Part shown: positions 40,992 through 50,552 of the stretch, one piece after another | Layout: every line of letters begins with the position of its first letter | Numbering within the stretch: position 1 is the first letter of the stretch | DNA from: Massilia sp. YIM B02769 | GTDB taxonomy: Bacteria > Pseudomonadota > Gammaproteobacteria > Burkholderiales > Burkholderiaceae_D | Length of the DNA stretch: 64,000 nucleotides | Assembly (NCBI RefSeq): GCF_030411995.1 | Contig: NZ_JASNRC010000019.1 | Location: 1 to 64,000, forward strand | Direction of reading: 5' to 3' | Notes under the pieces: model-generated | The model's database searches: none | Seen by the model: only the letters and a program-made list of their open reading frames with translations | Told to the model about the DNA's origin: nothing | Position numbers and translations under genes: made by a program

Positions 40992-43900
40992 TTAGTACTC
41001 GACCGCCACATCCTTCGCGCCGAGATTGAGTTCGAGCGCATGCTTGAGCGCATCCGATGGCGCCACGCGCCATTCGTCGCCCAGTTGCAGGATGCATTCC
41101 ACGCCCTGCGGTTTCACGCGCAGGCTGACCGGCAGGCCGTCCGGGTGGCGGTAAGGCGACAGCACCTCGGCCATCTTCGCCGAGCTGATGCCGCACTCGA
41201 TGTCCATCTCCAGCTTGTGGCCGTAGTGGATGCGCGCCGCGGCGATGTCGAACACCTTCTCGGCCGTGATGCGCAGGCCGCCGTTGAAGCGGTCTTCCGA
41301 CACCTTGCCGACCACGAGCAGGAATTCGTCTTCCTTGAAGGCGTTGCGGTTCTGCTCGAACACCTCGTTGTACACCGTCACCTCGACCACGCCGGTCTTG
41401 TCGTCCAGCGCCACGATCAGGATCTTGCCGCGCTGGGTCATCTGGGTACGCACGCCGGTGATCACGCCGCATAGCATGCGCGGCTCGCGCGACGGTTCCA
41501 GGTCCTTCAGCTTGGTCTTGGCGAAGCGCCGCACTTCCCCCGCATACGAGTCGAACATGTGGCCCGACAGGTAGTAGCCGAGCGCGATCTTTTCTTCGGC
41601 CAGCTTCTGGCGGTCGGTCCACGGGGTCGCCTTCACATAGTCGGGCGGGGCCACCAGGTCGGAATCGTCGCCGCCGAACAGGCTCACCTGGTTCGCGGCC
41701 GCCGCGGCCTGGCCGGCCGCTTCCATCGCGAACGCGACGGAAGCCAGCAGGATCGCGCGGTCGACGCCGAATGCGTCCATGGCGCCGGCGCGGATCAGCG
41801 ACTCGATGGTGCGGCGGTTGATCTGCTTGCGGTCGACGCGCTTGCAGAAGTCGAACAGGTCCTTGAACTTGCCGCCCTCCTGGCGCGCGGCGATGATCGC
41901 CTCGATCGCGCCCTGGCCCGCGCCCTTCACGCCGCCCAGGCCGTAGCGGATGTTCGACACCTGCTTGCCAGTGACGGAGCGCGGCGCGCCTTCCGGCGTG
42001 AAACGGAACTGCGATTCGTTCACGTCCGGCGGCAAAATCGTGAGTTTGCAGACATCGATCGCATCCTCGACCAGGATCTTGATCTTGTCGGTGTCTTCCA
42101 TCGCCAGCGACATGTTGGCTGCCATGAAGGCGGCCGTGTGGTGCACCTTCAAATAGGCCGTGTGGTAGGACAGCAGCGCGTAGGCGGCGGCGTGCGATTT
42201 ATTGAAACCGTAGCCCGCGAACTTTTCCATCAAGTCGAAGATCTCGTCGGCCTTTTCGGTCGACAGGCCGTCTTTCGCGGCGCCGGCGCGGAAAATCTCG
42301 CGGTGCTCGGCCATCTCTTCGGCCTTCTTTTTACCCATCGCGCGGCGCAGCATGTCGGCGCCGCCCAGCGAGTAGCCGCCGACGATCTGCGCCATCTGCA
42401 TGACCTGCTCCTGGTAGACCATGATGCCGTAGGTCTCGGACAAGATCGACTCGGTACGCGGATCGGGGTAATCGAACTTCTCGCCGTGCTTGCGCTTGCA
42501 GAAGTCGGGAATCAGGTCCATCGGGCCCGGGCGGTACAGCGCCACCAGCGCAATGATGTCCTCGAAGCGGTCGGGACGCGCATCCTTCAGCATGCCCTGC
42601 ATGCCGCGCGACTCCAGCTGGAAGATGGCGACGGTTTTCGCATCGCTCAACAGCTTGTACGAAGGCCGGTCGGTCAGCGGCAGGGTTTCGAGATTGAACT
42701 CGGCGTCCTGCGGATCGAGCGCGCGGATGTAGTTCACGGCGCGGTCGAGAATCGTCAGCGTGGTCAGGCCCAGGAAGTCGAACTTGACCAGGCCGACGGC
42801 CTCGACGTCGTCCTTGTCGTATTGCGAGACCACACCGGCATCGCCGCCCTGGGTGTACAGCGGGCAGAAGTCGGTCAGTTTGCCGGGCGCGATCAGCACG
42901 CCGCCGGCGTGCATGCCGATGCCGCGCGTGATGCCTTCGACCTGCTGGGCCAGGTCCAGCAGCTGCTTGACCTCTTCCTCGTTTTCCAGGCGTTCCTTGA
43001 GCAGCGGTTCTTCCTCGATGGCCTCGGCGATCGAGACCGGTTTGCCCGGCTTGAACGGGATCAGCTTCGAGATGCCGTCGCAGAAGTTGTAGCCGAAGTC
43101 GAGCACGCGGCCGACGTCGCGGATCGCGCCTTTTGCGGCCATGGTGCCGAAGGTGGCGATCTGCGACACGGCGTCGCGGCCGTACAGGTCCTTCACGTGC
43201 TGGATCACCAGTTCGCGCTTTTCCTGGCAAAAGTCGATGTCGAAGTCGGGCATCGAAACGCGTTCAGGATTCAGGAAACGCTCGAACAGCAGGTTGTACT
43301 TCAACGGGTCCAGATCCGTGATCTTCAGCGCGTAGGCCACCAGCGAGCCGGCACCGGAGCCGCGGCCCGGGCCGATCGGTACGCCGTTGTTCTTGCCCCA
43401 CTGGATGAACTCCGCAACGATCAGGAAGTAGCCCGGGAACTTCATCTTGATGATGGTCTGGTTCTCGAACTCGAGGCGCGCCTCGTAGCGCGGGCGCTCG
43501 GCTTCGCGCTTGGCCGGATCGGGGAACAGCTGGATCAGGCGCTCCTCCAACCCCTTCTTGGTTTCGGCGACCAGGAAGTCGTCGATGGTCATGCCTGCCG
43601 GCGTCGGGAAGTCCGGCAGCTGCGGCTTGCCCAGCGTGAGCGTGACGTTGCAGCGCTTGGCGATTTCGACCGAATTGGCCAGGGCGCCCGGCAAATCCTT
43701 GAACAGCTCCGCCATCTCGGCCTGGGATTTGAAACACATCTCCTCGTTGAAGCGGCGCACGCGCTTGGCATTCGCCAGCATCTCGCCTTCGGCGATACAG
43801 GTGCGCGCCTCGTGGGCGATGAATTCGTCCTTGCTGATGAACTGCACCGGGTGGGTCGCCACCACCGGCAGGCCCAGGCGGCCGGCCAGCGCCACCGAAT

Positions 43901-44489
43901 GGCGCACCTGCTGTTCCTGGTTCGGCTGGCCGGCGCGCTGGATCTCGATGTAGAAATGGCCGGGGAAGATGCGCGCCCAGCGCTCGGCGGCCTTTTCGGC
44001 GCGGGCGATGTCGCCGTTGTCGATGGCCTGGCCGACGTCGCCGAAACCGGCGCCCGAGAGCACGATCAGGGCGTTCGCTTGATTGACTTCCGGCTCCAGC
44101 GTGGAGACGGAGGTCGCCAGCGCTTCCAGCCACTCGACGCGCAGCTCGGCGCGGCCCTTGTACTGGTTGGTGAGCCAGGCTTTCGACAACAAATCGCACA
44201 GCTGCAGGTAGCCGCTGCGGTTCTTCGCCAGGATCAGCAAACGGTGCGGCTTGTCGCGGTTGTCGTCGTTGGTGATCCAGGCGTCGACCCCGACGATCGG
44301 CTTGATCCCCTTGCCGCGCGCCGCCTTGTAGAAGCGCACCATGCAGAACATGTTGGCCAGGTCGGTGACGGCCAGCGCCGGCTGCTGGTCCTTGGCGGCT
44401 GCGCCCACCAGGTCGTCGATGCGCACCAGGCCGTCGGCGATCGAGTATTCGGAGTGGACGCGGAGATGGGTGAAAGTCGGGGAAGTCAT
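40992..44489 (-). CDS. dnaE: DNA polymerase III subunit alpha
   Basis: DnaE is the replicative polymerase catalytic subunit. The 1165 residues match E. coli (1160). The N-terminal PHP domain has FTHLRVHSEYSIADGLV. The catalytic Asp residues lie in MPDFDIDFCQEKRE near residue 413, next to GPGRGSGAGSLVAYAL. The fingers and helix-hairpin-helix regions follow (YGFNKSHAAAYALLSYHTAY, 20 residues). The C-terminal OB domain (CGVITGVRTQMTQRGKILI) and tail are complete. It is a single minus-strand gene with a repeat pair at its 3' side. Start MTSPTFTHLRVHSEYS is family-typical. Confidence 0.98.
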   Translation of the reverse strand: MTSPTFTHLRVHSEYSIADGLVRIDDLVGAAAKDQQPALAVTDLANMFCMVRFYKAARGKGIKPIVGVDAWITNDDNRDKPHRLLILAKNRSGYLQLCDLLSKAWLTNQYKGRAELRVEWLEALATSVSTLEPEVNQANALIVLSGAGFGDVGQAIDNGDIARAEKAAERWARIFPGHFYIEIQRAGQPNQEQQVRHSVALAGRLGLPVVATHPVQFISKDEFIAHEARTCIAEGEMLANAKRVRRFNEEMCFKSQAEMAELFKDLPGALANSVEIAKRCNVTLTLGKPQLPDFPTPAGMTIDDFLVAETKKGLEERLIQLFPDPAKREAERPRYEARLEFENQTIIKMKFPGYFLIVAEFIQWGKNNGVPIGPGRGSGAGSLVAYALKITDLDPLKYNLLFERFLNPERVSMPDFDIDFCQEKRELVIQHVKDLYGRDAVSQIATFGTMAAKGAIRDVGRVLDFGYNFCDGISKLIPFKPGKPVSIAEAIEEEPLLKERLENEEEVKQLLDLAQQVEGITRGIGMHAGGVLIAPGKLTDFCPLYTQGGDAGVVSQYDKDDVEAVGLVKFDFLGLTTLTILDRAVNYIRALDPQDAEFNLETLPLTDRPSYKLLSDAKTVAIFQLESRGMQGMLKDARPDRFEDIIALVALYRPGPMDLIPDFCKRKHGEKFDYPDPRTESILSETYGIMVYQEQVMQMAQIVGGYSLGGADMLRRAMGKKKAEEMAEHREIFRAGAAKDGLSTEKADEIFDLMEKFAGYGFNKSHAAAYALLSYHTAYLKVHHTAAFMAANMSLAMEDTDKIKILVEDAIDVCKLTILPPDVNESQFRFTPEGAPRSVTGKQVSNIRYGLGGVKGAGQGAIEAIIAARQEGGKFKDLFDFCKRVDRKQINRRTIESLIRAGAMDAFGVDRAILLASVAFAMEAAGQAAAAANQVSLFGGDDSDLVAPPDYVKATPWTDRQKLAEEKIALGYYLSGHMFDSYAGEVRRFAKTKLKDLEPSREPRMLCGVITGVRTQMTQRGKILIVALDDKTGVVEVTVYNEVFEQNRNAFKEDEFLLVVGKVSEDRFNGGLRITAEKVFDIAAARIHYGHKLEMDIECGISSAKMAEVLSPYRHPDGLPVSLRVKPQGVECILQLGDEWRVAPSDALKHALELNLGAKDVAVEY

Positions 44490-44615
44490 CCCGTCATTTT
44501 ACCTCGGCAGGCGGCGCGGCGGTGGGGCCGGGGCCGGTTTTGGCAGCGCCGTCCGGGCCGCTGCCCCGCAAGGTTAAGTTGCGATTTCACAACAATATGC
44601 GACGCAGACGGGCTT

Positions 44616-44638
44616 AAAAAAGCCCGGCCGCGGCCGGG
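44616..44638 (-). terminator. Rho-independent terminator of the PEP-CTERM gene
   Basis: On the minus strand a stem CCCGGCC-GC-GGCCGGG is followed by C and six T residues, 22 bases after the stop codon at 44661. Confidence 0.87.
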
Positions 44639-44660
44639 TTCCCGATGAAGCGCGCGCCGA

Positions 44661-45419
44661 TCAGCCGCGCTTGCGGCGGCCAGCCAGGCCCAGGCCGGCC
44701 AGCGCCAGGCCGAACAGCGACAGCGATGCCGGTTCCGGCACTTCGCTCACGCGCAGGTTGTCGATGCTGACTTTCACGCCGTTGTCGAGGTTGACGGTGC
44801 GGATGCCGATCTGCGAAACCGACGAGATCTTGCTGGTGCCGGTGGCAACGCGGTCGGCGCCGGTCAGCGAGTGCATTTCGTCCGCGGTCGGGTTCATCCA
44901 GGCGGCGAAACTGTTGTAGAACGCGGAACCGTTCGTCTTGGTCAGGTAGCCCAGCAGGTGGTAGGTCTGGCCGGCAACCAGGTCGCTGCCCAGCAGGTAA
45001 GGACCGCCGGTGCCGGTCGTACGTACGTACAGGTCGTCGGTGCAGACGCCGGTGTCGCAGTTCGCTTTCAGGCCGAAGCTCGGGCCATCCTTGTCGCCCA
45101 GCCACAGGCCGAGGAAGTCGTTGTTGCCCAGGGTGCCGGTGTACGAGAAGCTGAAGTCGACGATGATGCCGCCGGTCTGGGTCTCGGCCAGGTTCCAGTA
45201 CGCAGCGCGGTCGTTGTTGCTGCCGAAGGTCAGCGACTTGTTGCCGCCGGCGGTGGTGACGGCCGGCTTGTCCTTGGCCTTGGTGATGTCGGTGGCCCAG
45301 TTGCCGGTGAAACCGGTGCTGGCGCCGTCGAAGTTGTCGGCGGCGACGACGATGCTGGCGTTGGCGCTGGCGCTGAAGGCAAATGCGAGCGAGGCGATAA
45401 CAGGAGCGAAACGTTTCAT
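44661..45419 (-). CDS. PEP-CTERM sorting-domain secreted protein
   Basis: This 252-residue exported protein has a signal peptide (MKRFAPVIASLAFAFSASAN) cut near ANA-S. A beta-rich domain with low similarity to carbohydrate-binding or lectin-like sandwich folds follows, with one Cys pair in ANCDTGVCTDD. The C-terminus is a full sorting signal: VPEPASLSLFGLALAGLGLA, then RRKRG. Such proteins are handled by an exosortase (EpsH family) and are linked with exopolysaccharide-producing Gram-negatives; no exosortase is in the window. It is transcribed alone with its own terminator. The precise role is unknown. Confidence 0.9.
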   Translation of the reverse strand: MKRFAPVIASLAFAFSASANASIVVAADNFDGASTGFTGNWATDITKAKDKPAVTTAGGNKSLTFGSNNDRAAYWNLAETQTGGIIVDFSFSYTGTLGNNDFLGLWLGDKDGPSFGLKANCDTGVCTDDLYVRTTGTGGPYLLGSDLVAGQTYHLLGYLTKTNGSAFYNSFAAWMNPTADEMHSLTGADRVATGTSKISSVSQIGIRTVNLDNGVKVSIDNLRVSEVPEPASLSLFGLALAGLGLAGRRKRG

Positions 45420-45612
45420 GTGCGAGTAGATCTAAAGTAAATGGTAATTTCCCATAAGCACGTTTCATGCCAGAAAAAAATTTCTTTTCAAAACAATTGC
45501 TTGTTTAAAATTCGAAACCCTTCCTTGACATCAGTGTAAGAAATTCCGACATTGACGCCACAGCAGCCTCATCAACCCTTTCCATCGTCGGAGAGCTTCG
45601 ATCGACCTGCTC

Positions 45613-45618
45613 TATAAT
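45613..45618 (+). promoter_or_regulatory. Putative -10 box for trhO
   Basis: A perfect TATAAT lies 28 bases before the trhO ATG at 45647, giving a short leader. No convincing -35 hexamer is found at 16-18 bases, so this rests on the -10 alone. Confidence 0.4.
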
Positions 45619-45646
45619 GACGGCCTGTCTTTTGTCCTCTCATGCC

Positions 45647-46531
45647 ATGTCTCCCGCAACCAACTACGTCAACATCGCCGCCTACAAATTCGTCACTCTC
45701 GATAACTTGGACGAATTACGCGGCCTATACCAGTCCCTGTGCAACGAACTAGGCCTCAAGGGCACGGTATTATTGACGCCCGAAGGCATCAACATGTTTG
45801 TTTCCGGTCTGCGCGAACAGATCGACCGCTATCTCGACTGGGTGCGCAGCGATGCTCGCCTGGCCGATCTCGAGTGGAAGGAAAGCCTTTCGAACGAACA
45901 GTCACACAAGCGCATGCTGGTCAAGATCAAGAAAGAGATCATCACCATGCGCATGCCGCTGATCAGGCCCGAGCTCGGCCGCGCGCCGTCGGTGGAAGCG
46001 GCCACACTCAAGCGCTGGCTCGACCAGGGCCACGACGACAAGGGCAAGCCGGTGGTGATGGTCGATACCCGCAACGACTTCGAAGTCGATGTCGGCACCT
46101 TCGACAATACCGTCGACTACCGCATCAAGAAGTTCACCGAATTTCCGGAAGTGATCGCAGCCCACAAGGATGACTTCGCCGGCAAGACCGTGGTCACTTT
46201 CTGCACCGGCGGCATTCGCTGCGAAAAGGCGGCCATTCACATGCAGAACATCGGCTATGACAATGTCTACCAGCTTGAAGGCGGCATCCTCAAGTATTTC
46301 GAGGAAGTCGGCGGCGCCCACTACACCGGCGACTGCTTCGTGTTCGACTACCGTACCGCTTTGAACCCGAAACTGGAGCCGACCGAAACCGTGCAGTGCT
46401 TCGCCTGCCGCGCGGTGGTGACCCCGCGCCAGCAACTGGCGCCGGAATACGTATACGGTGTGTCGTGTCCGCATTGCGCACCAGCCGTTGTCCAGGGTGG
46501 CGCGCCGGAACGTACGGCAGAGCTGCCATGA
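45647..46531 (+). CDS. trhO: tRNA uridine(34) hydroxylase, rhodanese family (TrhO/YceA)
   Basis: TrhO hydroxylates uridine 34 of some tRNAs using oxygen, the first step to 5-methoxyuridine-type modifications. The 294-residue product has the N-terminal acylphosphatase-like domain (LKGTVLLTPEGINMFVSGLR, 20 residues) and a rhodanese domain with the catalytic loop TFCTGGIRCEKAA, Cys near residue 185. Four cysteines in QCFACRAVV and SCPHCAP near the end form a metal-binding tail. ATG 45647 was chosen over 45617 because NYVNIAAYKFVTL is the usual N-terminus. It is shorter than E. coli TrhO (350) at the C-terminus. Confidence 0.93.
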   Translation: MSPATNYVNIAAYKFVTLDNLDELRGLYQSLCNELGLKGTVLLTPEGINMFVSGLREQIDRYLDWVRSDARLADLEWKESLSNEQSHKRMLVKIKKEIITMRMPLIRPELGRAPSVEAATLKRWLDQGHDDKGKPVVMVDTRNDFEVDVGTFDNTVDYRIKKFTEFPEVIAAHKDDFAGKTVVTFCTGGIRCEKAAIHMQNIGYDNVYQLEGGILKYFEEVGGAHYTGDCFVFDYRTALNPKLEPTETVQCFACRAVVTPRQQLAPEYVYGVSCPHCAPAVVQGGAPERTAELP

Positions 46532-46707
46532 TATAATCTTGTTTTTCTGTCCAGACGGACCGGGGCGAGTGCACGCATCAGGCCTGCCGGCAGCCACCGC
46601 TCCGGCAGCCAGCGGCCGCATATGCAAGCTTTGATGTCCTCCTCATCCCATTGCGCATGGCGTGAATCTTCCGCCATGCGTTTCCCATCGCCGCGCGGAG
46701 CTGGCGA

Positions 46708-47508
46708 ATGATTTCCCTTCCAATGCTGAGCGGCGTGTGGCGCTATCGCGGATTCATCGGCGGCAGTGTCAGGCGCGAATTCCAGGTCAAGTACCGCAAC
46801 TCGCTGCTGGGTGCGACCTGGACCATCCTCAACCCCTTGTCGATGATCATCGTCTATACGGTGGTGTTCTCGCAGGTCATGGGCAGCAGGATGAACGGCT
46901 TGACTGGCCCTTTTGCCTATGGCGTCTACCTGTGCGCAGGCACCCTTACCTGGAGCCTGTTCGCCGAGATCACCAGCCGGAGCCAGTCGGTGTTCATCGA
47001 ACATGCCAACCTCATCAAGAAACTCCAGTTCCCGCGCCTGTGCCTGCCGGTGATTGTCGTGCTCAACGCGCTCGTCAATTTCGGCATCGTCTTCGGCCTG
47101 TTCACGGCATTCCTCGTGCTGTCCGATAATTTTCCTGGATGGGTGTTCCTCGCCATCGTCCCTGTCCTGCTGCTGCAGATCCTGTTTTCGATCGGCCTGG
47201 GCATGATCCTCGGCGTGCTGAACGTCTTCTTCCGCGATGTCGGCCAGTTCTTTACGATCCTGCTCCAGTTCTGGTTCTGGTTCACGCCCGTGGTCTATCC
47301 GGTCAGCGCCCTTCCCGCGCAAGTGCGCGACTGGCTGGAATTCAATCCGATGCTGGCGCCGATCACGGCTTACCAGCAAATCATCGTATATGGCCGGATG
47401 CCCGACTGGCAGGCCCTGCTGCCCTTCGGCCTGCTCGGCGTGATCTTCTGCATCCTGGGTATCAAGCTGTTCCGCAAGCGTGCGGGCGAAATGGTGGATG
47501 AGCTGTAA
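46708..47508 (+). CDS. wzm: O-antigen ABC transporter permease (Wzm type)
   Basis: This 266-residue ABC-2 permease has six hydrophobic helices and exports completed O-antigen chains on undecaprenyl diphosphate across the inner membrane. Family features are the N-terminal amphipathic REFQVKYRNSLLGATWTILN (20 residues), FRDVGQFFTILLQFWFWFTP (20 residues) and the NPMLAPITAYQQII block. GGAG seven bases before ATG 46708 supports the start. A TATAAT at 46532-46537, just after trhO, may be part of the promoter. Its last base is the first base of wzt, so the two are translated together. Confidence 0.94.
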   Translation: MISLPMLSGVWRYRGFIGGSVRREFQVKYRNSLLGATWTILNPLSMIIVYTVVFSQVMGSRMNGLTGPFAYGVYLCAGTLTWSLFAEITSRSQSVFIEHANLIKKLQFPRLCLPVIVVLNALVNFGIVFGLFTAFLVLSDNFPGWVFLAIVPVLLLQILFSIGLGMILGVLNVFFRDVGQFFTILLQFWFWFTPVVYPVSALPAQVRDWLEFNPMLAPITAYQQIIVYGRMPDWQALLPFGLLGVIFCILGIKLFRKRAGEMVDEL

Positions 47509-48728
47509 TGGGTACGATCCGCGTCAACAAGCTGGGCAAGGCCTACAAGCAATACGGTTCGCGCTGGTCGCGTTTCGCCGAATGGACGCTGCCTTTCCTG
47601 GGGATGCGCCATCGCCTGAAATGGGTCATCGAGGACATCAGTTTCCAACTGGCGCCCGGCGAGGCGGTCGGCATCATCGGTACCAACGGCGCCGGCAAGA
47701 GCACCTTGCTCAAGCTGATCACAGGCACCACCCAGCCCACCAGCGGCAGCGTGCAGATGACCGGCCGGGTCGCGGCCCTGCTGGAACTGGGCATGGGTTT
47801 CCACCCCGATTTCACCGGACGCCAGAATGCCTACATGGCCGGGCAGCTGATCGGCCTGGGCATCGACGACATCACTGCGCTGATGCCCGAGATCGAGGCG
47901 TTCGCCGACATCGGCGACTACATCGACCAGCCGGTGCGCGTGTATTCCTCAGGCATGCAGATGCGCCTGGCCTTCAGCGTCGCCACGGCCAGGCGGCCGG
48001 ACATCCTGATCGTCGACGAAGCCCTGTCGGTGGGCGACGCCTACTTCCAGCACAAGAGCTTCGAGCGCATCCGCGAGTACCGCAAGCTTGGCACCACGCT
48101 GCTGATCGTCAGCCATGACCGCGCTGCGATCCAGTCGATCTGCGACCGCGCCATCCTGCTCGACGGCGGCCGCCTGGCCAAGCAGGGACGGCCCGAGGAA
48201 GTCATGGACTATTACAACGCGATGCTGGCCGAGCGCGGCAATGAAACCGTCGTTCAGAGCGCAACGGCCGATGGCCGCACGCAGACCAGCTCGGGCACCG
48301 GCGAAGCCACGGTCACCGATATCTGGCTCGAGAACGAGGTCGGCGAACAGGTCGAGATGGTCAACGTCGGCGCCCCGGTGACGCTGCACGTGCGTGCGCG
48401 AGTCAACGCGGCGCTGCCGAAACTCGTGCTCGGCTACCTGATCAAGGACCGCCTGGGCCAGGACATGTACGGCACCAACACCTACCACATGGAACAGGTC
48501 CTGACCGACTTGCGCGCCGGCGAAGAGGTCGTGTTCCGCTTCGCCTTCCCGCTCAACCTCGGTCCCGGCAGCTATTCGATCACTACCGCCCTGACCAGCA
48601 CCGATACGCACCTGGCCGACAACTACGAGTGGCGTGACCTTGCCTTCCTCTTTATCGTCATGAACATGAATCGCAAGCTGTTTGTTGGATCTAACTGGAT
48701 CGAACCAAGCGTCGAGGTCCTTCGATGA
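47508..48728 (+). CDS. wzt: O-antigen ABC transporter ATPase with C-terminal substrate-binding domain (Wzt type)
   Basis: Wzt energises Wzm. Residues 1-250 are the ATPase: Walker A GTNGAGKST near 62, signature VYSSGMQMRLAFS near 144, Walker B ILIVDEALSVGD near 167 and switch VSHDRAAI. Residues about 260-406 form a beta-sandwich Wzt_C domain (TDIWLENEVGEQVEMVNVGA, 20 residues, onward) that in E. coli O9a recognises the methylated end of the polysaccharide before export. Its presence therefore predicts a chain-terminating modification, matching the methyltransferase encoded next. The stop overlaps that gene as ATGA. Confidence 0.94.
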   Translation: MGTIRVNKLGKAYKQYGSRWSRFAEWTLPFLGMRHRLKWVIEDISFQLAPGEAVGIIGTNGAGKSTLLKLITGTTQPTSGSVQMTGRVAALLELGMGFHPDFTGRQNAYMAGQLIGLGIDDITALMPEIEAFADIGDYIDQPVRVYSSGMQMRLAFSVATARRPDILIVDEALSVGDAYFQHKSFERIREYRKLGTTLLIVSHDRAAIQSICDRAILLDGGRLAKQGRPEEVMDYYNAMLAERGNETVVQSATADGRTQTSSGTGEATVTDIWLENEVGEQVEMVNVGAPVTLHVRARVNAALPKLVLGYLIKDRLGQDMYGTNTYHMEQVLTDLRAGEEVVFRFAFPLNLGPGSYSITTALTSTDTHLADNYEWRDLAFLFIVMNMNRKLFVGSNWIEPSVEVLR

Positions 48729-50542
48729 GCGACAATTTCTATCGCGCCTTCGAAGAGCGCTACCGCGGCTCGCGCGAGCTGATCAAGGGTCGACTGGAAG
48801 CCTATACCCCCTTCGTCGCACCGCTGGCGGCACTGTACCCGGGAGCTGCGGCGCTCGACCTCGGCTGCGGACGCGGCGAATGGCTCGAACTGATGACCGA
48901 GAACGGCTTCGCGGCCAGCGGCGTCGATCTCGACGAAGGCATGCTGGCGGCCTGTCGCGAACGCGGCCTGAACGTGGAAACGGCTGACGCCCTGAGCAGC
49001 CTGCGCAGTCACGCCAACGCCAGCGTGGCGCTGGTGTCGGCCTTCCACCTGGTCGAGCACCTGCCGTTCGACGAGGTGCAGTGCCTCATTGCGGAAGCGC
49101 GCCGCGTGCTGTTGCCGGGCGGCCTGCTGATTATGGAAACGCCGAATCCGGAAAACCTGGTCGTCGGCACCAGCAGCTTCTATCTCGACCCCTCGCACGT
49201 CAAGCCGATTCCACCGCTGCTGCTCGACTTCATGGTCGAATACGCGGCGTTTCCACGCCATGCGGTGGTGCGCCTGCACGGCGCAGAGTTGGAACAAGAC
49301 CAGCAGGAACTCGGACTACGGGATGTGTTCGAAAAGGTCAGCGCGGATTACGGCATCGTGGCGCAGAAAGCCGGCGACCAGGCCCTGACGGCGCTGTTCG
49401 ATGCGCCTTTTGCGGCCGGGTACGGCGTCACGCTCGATGAAATGGCGGCGCGCTTTGATCATCATCAAGCCAGCTTGCGCGCTGCAGACCGCGAGGCCCT
49501 GGCTGCGCTCCAGGCTAGCGTGGCGGGACTTTCCGGGCCAGCCGGCGAGACCGGCAGCGTCCAGGCGGAACTGGCCGCACTGCGGGCGCATGCGCAGGAA
49601 CAGGAGAATCTGGTTGCTGCGCTGGCAGCATCCCTGCAGAGCCTGAGTGAACAGGCTGATCAACGCCTTGCCGCTTTCGAAGAGGCCAACAATGAATTGT
49701 GGAAGCATGCGCTGCCCAGCCTGGTAGACCGCATGCAGGGTATCGACATGCGCATCGACGAATTGCGCACCACATCGTCGCAGCAGGTGCAGACGCTTGA
49801 ACTGGGTCTGGCGCAGCGTATCGAACAACTCGACCAGCGCCTGAACCAGCATGGCGAGCAGATCGAGCAGCGCATCGAGCAACTCGACCAGCGCCATGAA
49901 CGCCGGGTCAGCGCTGCCGAAGAGCGCAGGATGCACAACAATCGCCTCGACAGCCGGCGTTTCGACGAGCTTGAACAGCGCGTAGCGCGGTCCGACCGGC
50001 GCCTGGCATCGCTGCCGCAGCAGCGCCTGCAAGATACCGAGCGACTGCTGGCGCAATCGCGCGAGCATTTGCAGCAAGCCGAGGAGCGTGTCCAGCAACT
50101 CGAAGGCCAGATCAGCGCAATGCTCGGGAGCAGCTCCTGGCGCGTCACCGCACCGGGACGCCTGGTCGGCGGATTGGTGCGGCGTGCGGTCTCCGCGGCG
50201 CGCGAGGGCCGTATCAGGAGCGGGCTGCGCCGCAGGGTCGCCACCCTGGTGCTCGGCGCACCCGGTGCGGATACGACACGCGGGGTACGGGGCTGGCTGC
50301 GCCGCACCAAGAACAGCACTTGGGCACGCCGGATCGCACTCCCCCTGCTCAAACGCTTCCCGCAACTTCGGGCACCGCTGATCCGCTTGATGGAAGGCGG
50401 CAGCCTGCACGCTGCGCAGCCTGCCGGCGACGTGATCCTGCCCGACTGGGATGGGCCTCTCCCTGCCGAGTACTTGCAGATGACTCCCTTGACCCGCAAG
50501 ATCCTGCTTGACCTTGCCCGTGCCAACTCCTCCAATCAATAA
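48725..50542 (+). CDS. SAM-dependent methyltransferase with long coiled coil (putative O-antigen chain terminator)
   Basis: This protein has 605 residues. Residues 1-215 form a class I methyltransferase with the SAM motif LDLGCGRGEWLEL near 45, VDLDEGML, and FHLVEHLPFDEV. Residues about 255-465 are a long coiled coil with repeated heptads (QRIEQLDQRLNQHGEQIEQ and a near copy). The motif LGSSSWRVTAPGRLVGG and a basic helical C-terminus follow. In E. coli O9a, WbdD uses a methyltransferase, kinase and coiled coil to stop the chain and measure its length. Here no kinase domain is seen, so simple methylation is likely. It overlaps wzt by four bases and precedes the GT4 polymerase. Confidence 0.85.
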   Translation: MSDNFYRAFEERYRGSRELIKGRLEAYTPFVAPLAALYPGAAALDLGCGRGEWLELMTENGFAASGVDLDEGMLAACRERGLNVETADALSSLRSHANASVALVSAFHLVEHLPFDEVQCLIAEARRVLLPGGLLIMETPNPENLVVGTSSFYLDPSHVKPIPPLLLDFMVEYAAFPRHAVVRLHGAELEQDQQELGLRDVFEKVSADYGIVAQKAGDQALTALFDAPFAAGYGVTLDEMAARFDHHQASLRAADREALAALQASVAGLSGPAGETGSVQAELAALRAHAQEQENLVAALAASLQSLSEQADQRLAAFEEANNELWKHALPSLVDRMQGIDMRIDELRTTSSQQVQTLELGLAQRIEQLDQRLNQHGEQIEQRIEQLDQRHERRVSAAEERRMHNNRLDSRRFDELEQRVARSDRRLASLPQQRLQDTERLLAQSREHLQQAEERVQQLEGQISAMLGSSSWRVTAPGRLVGGLVRRAVSAAREGRIRSGLRRRVATLVLGAPGADTTRGVRGWLRRTKNSTWARRIALPLLKRFPQLRAPLIRLMEGGSLHAAQPAGDVILPDWDGPLPAEYLQMTPLTRKILLDLARANSSNQ

Positions 50543-50552
50543 ACCCGACTTC

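Noticed and set aside
41559..44648. 1029-residue open frame antisense to dnaE, and similar long antisense frames (for example 6611-7705, 7789-9024, 30984-33089)
   Set aside because: They mirror the codon pattern of strongly recognised genes on the other strand, a normal effect of high GC; their products are His/Arg/Gln-rich without domains.
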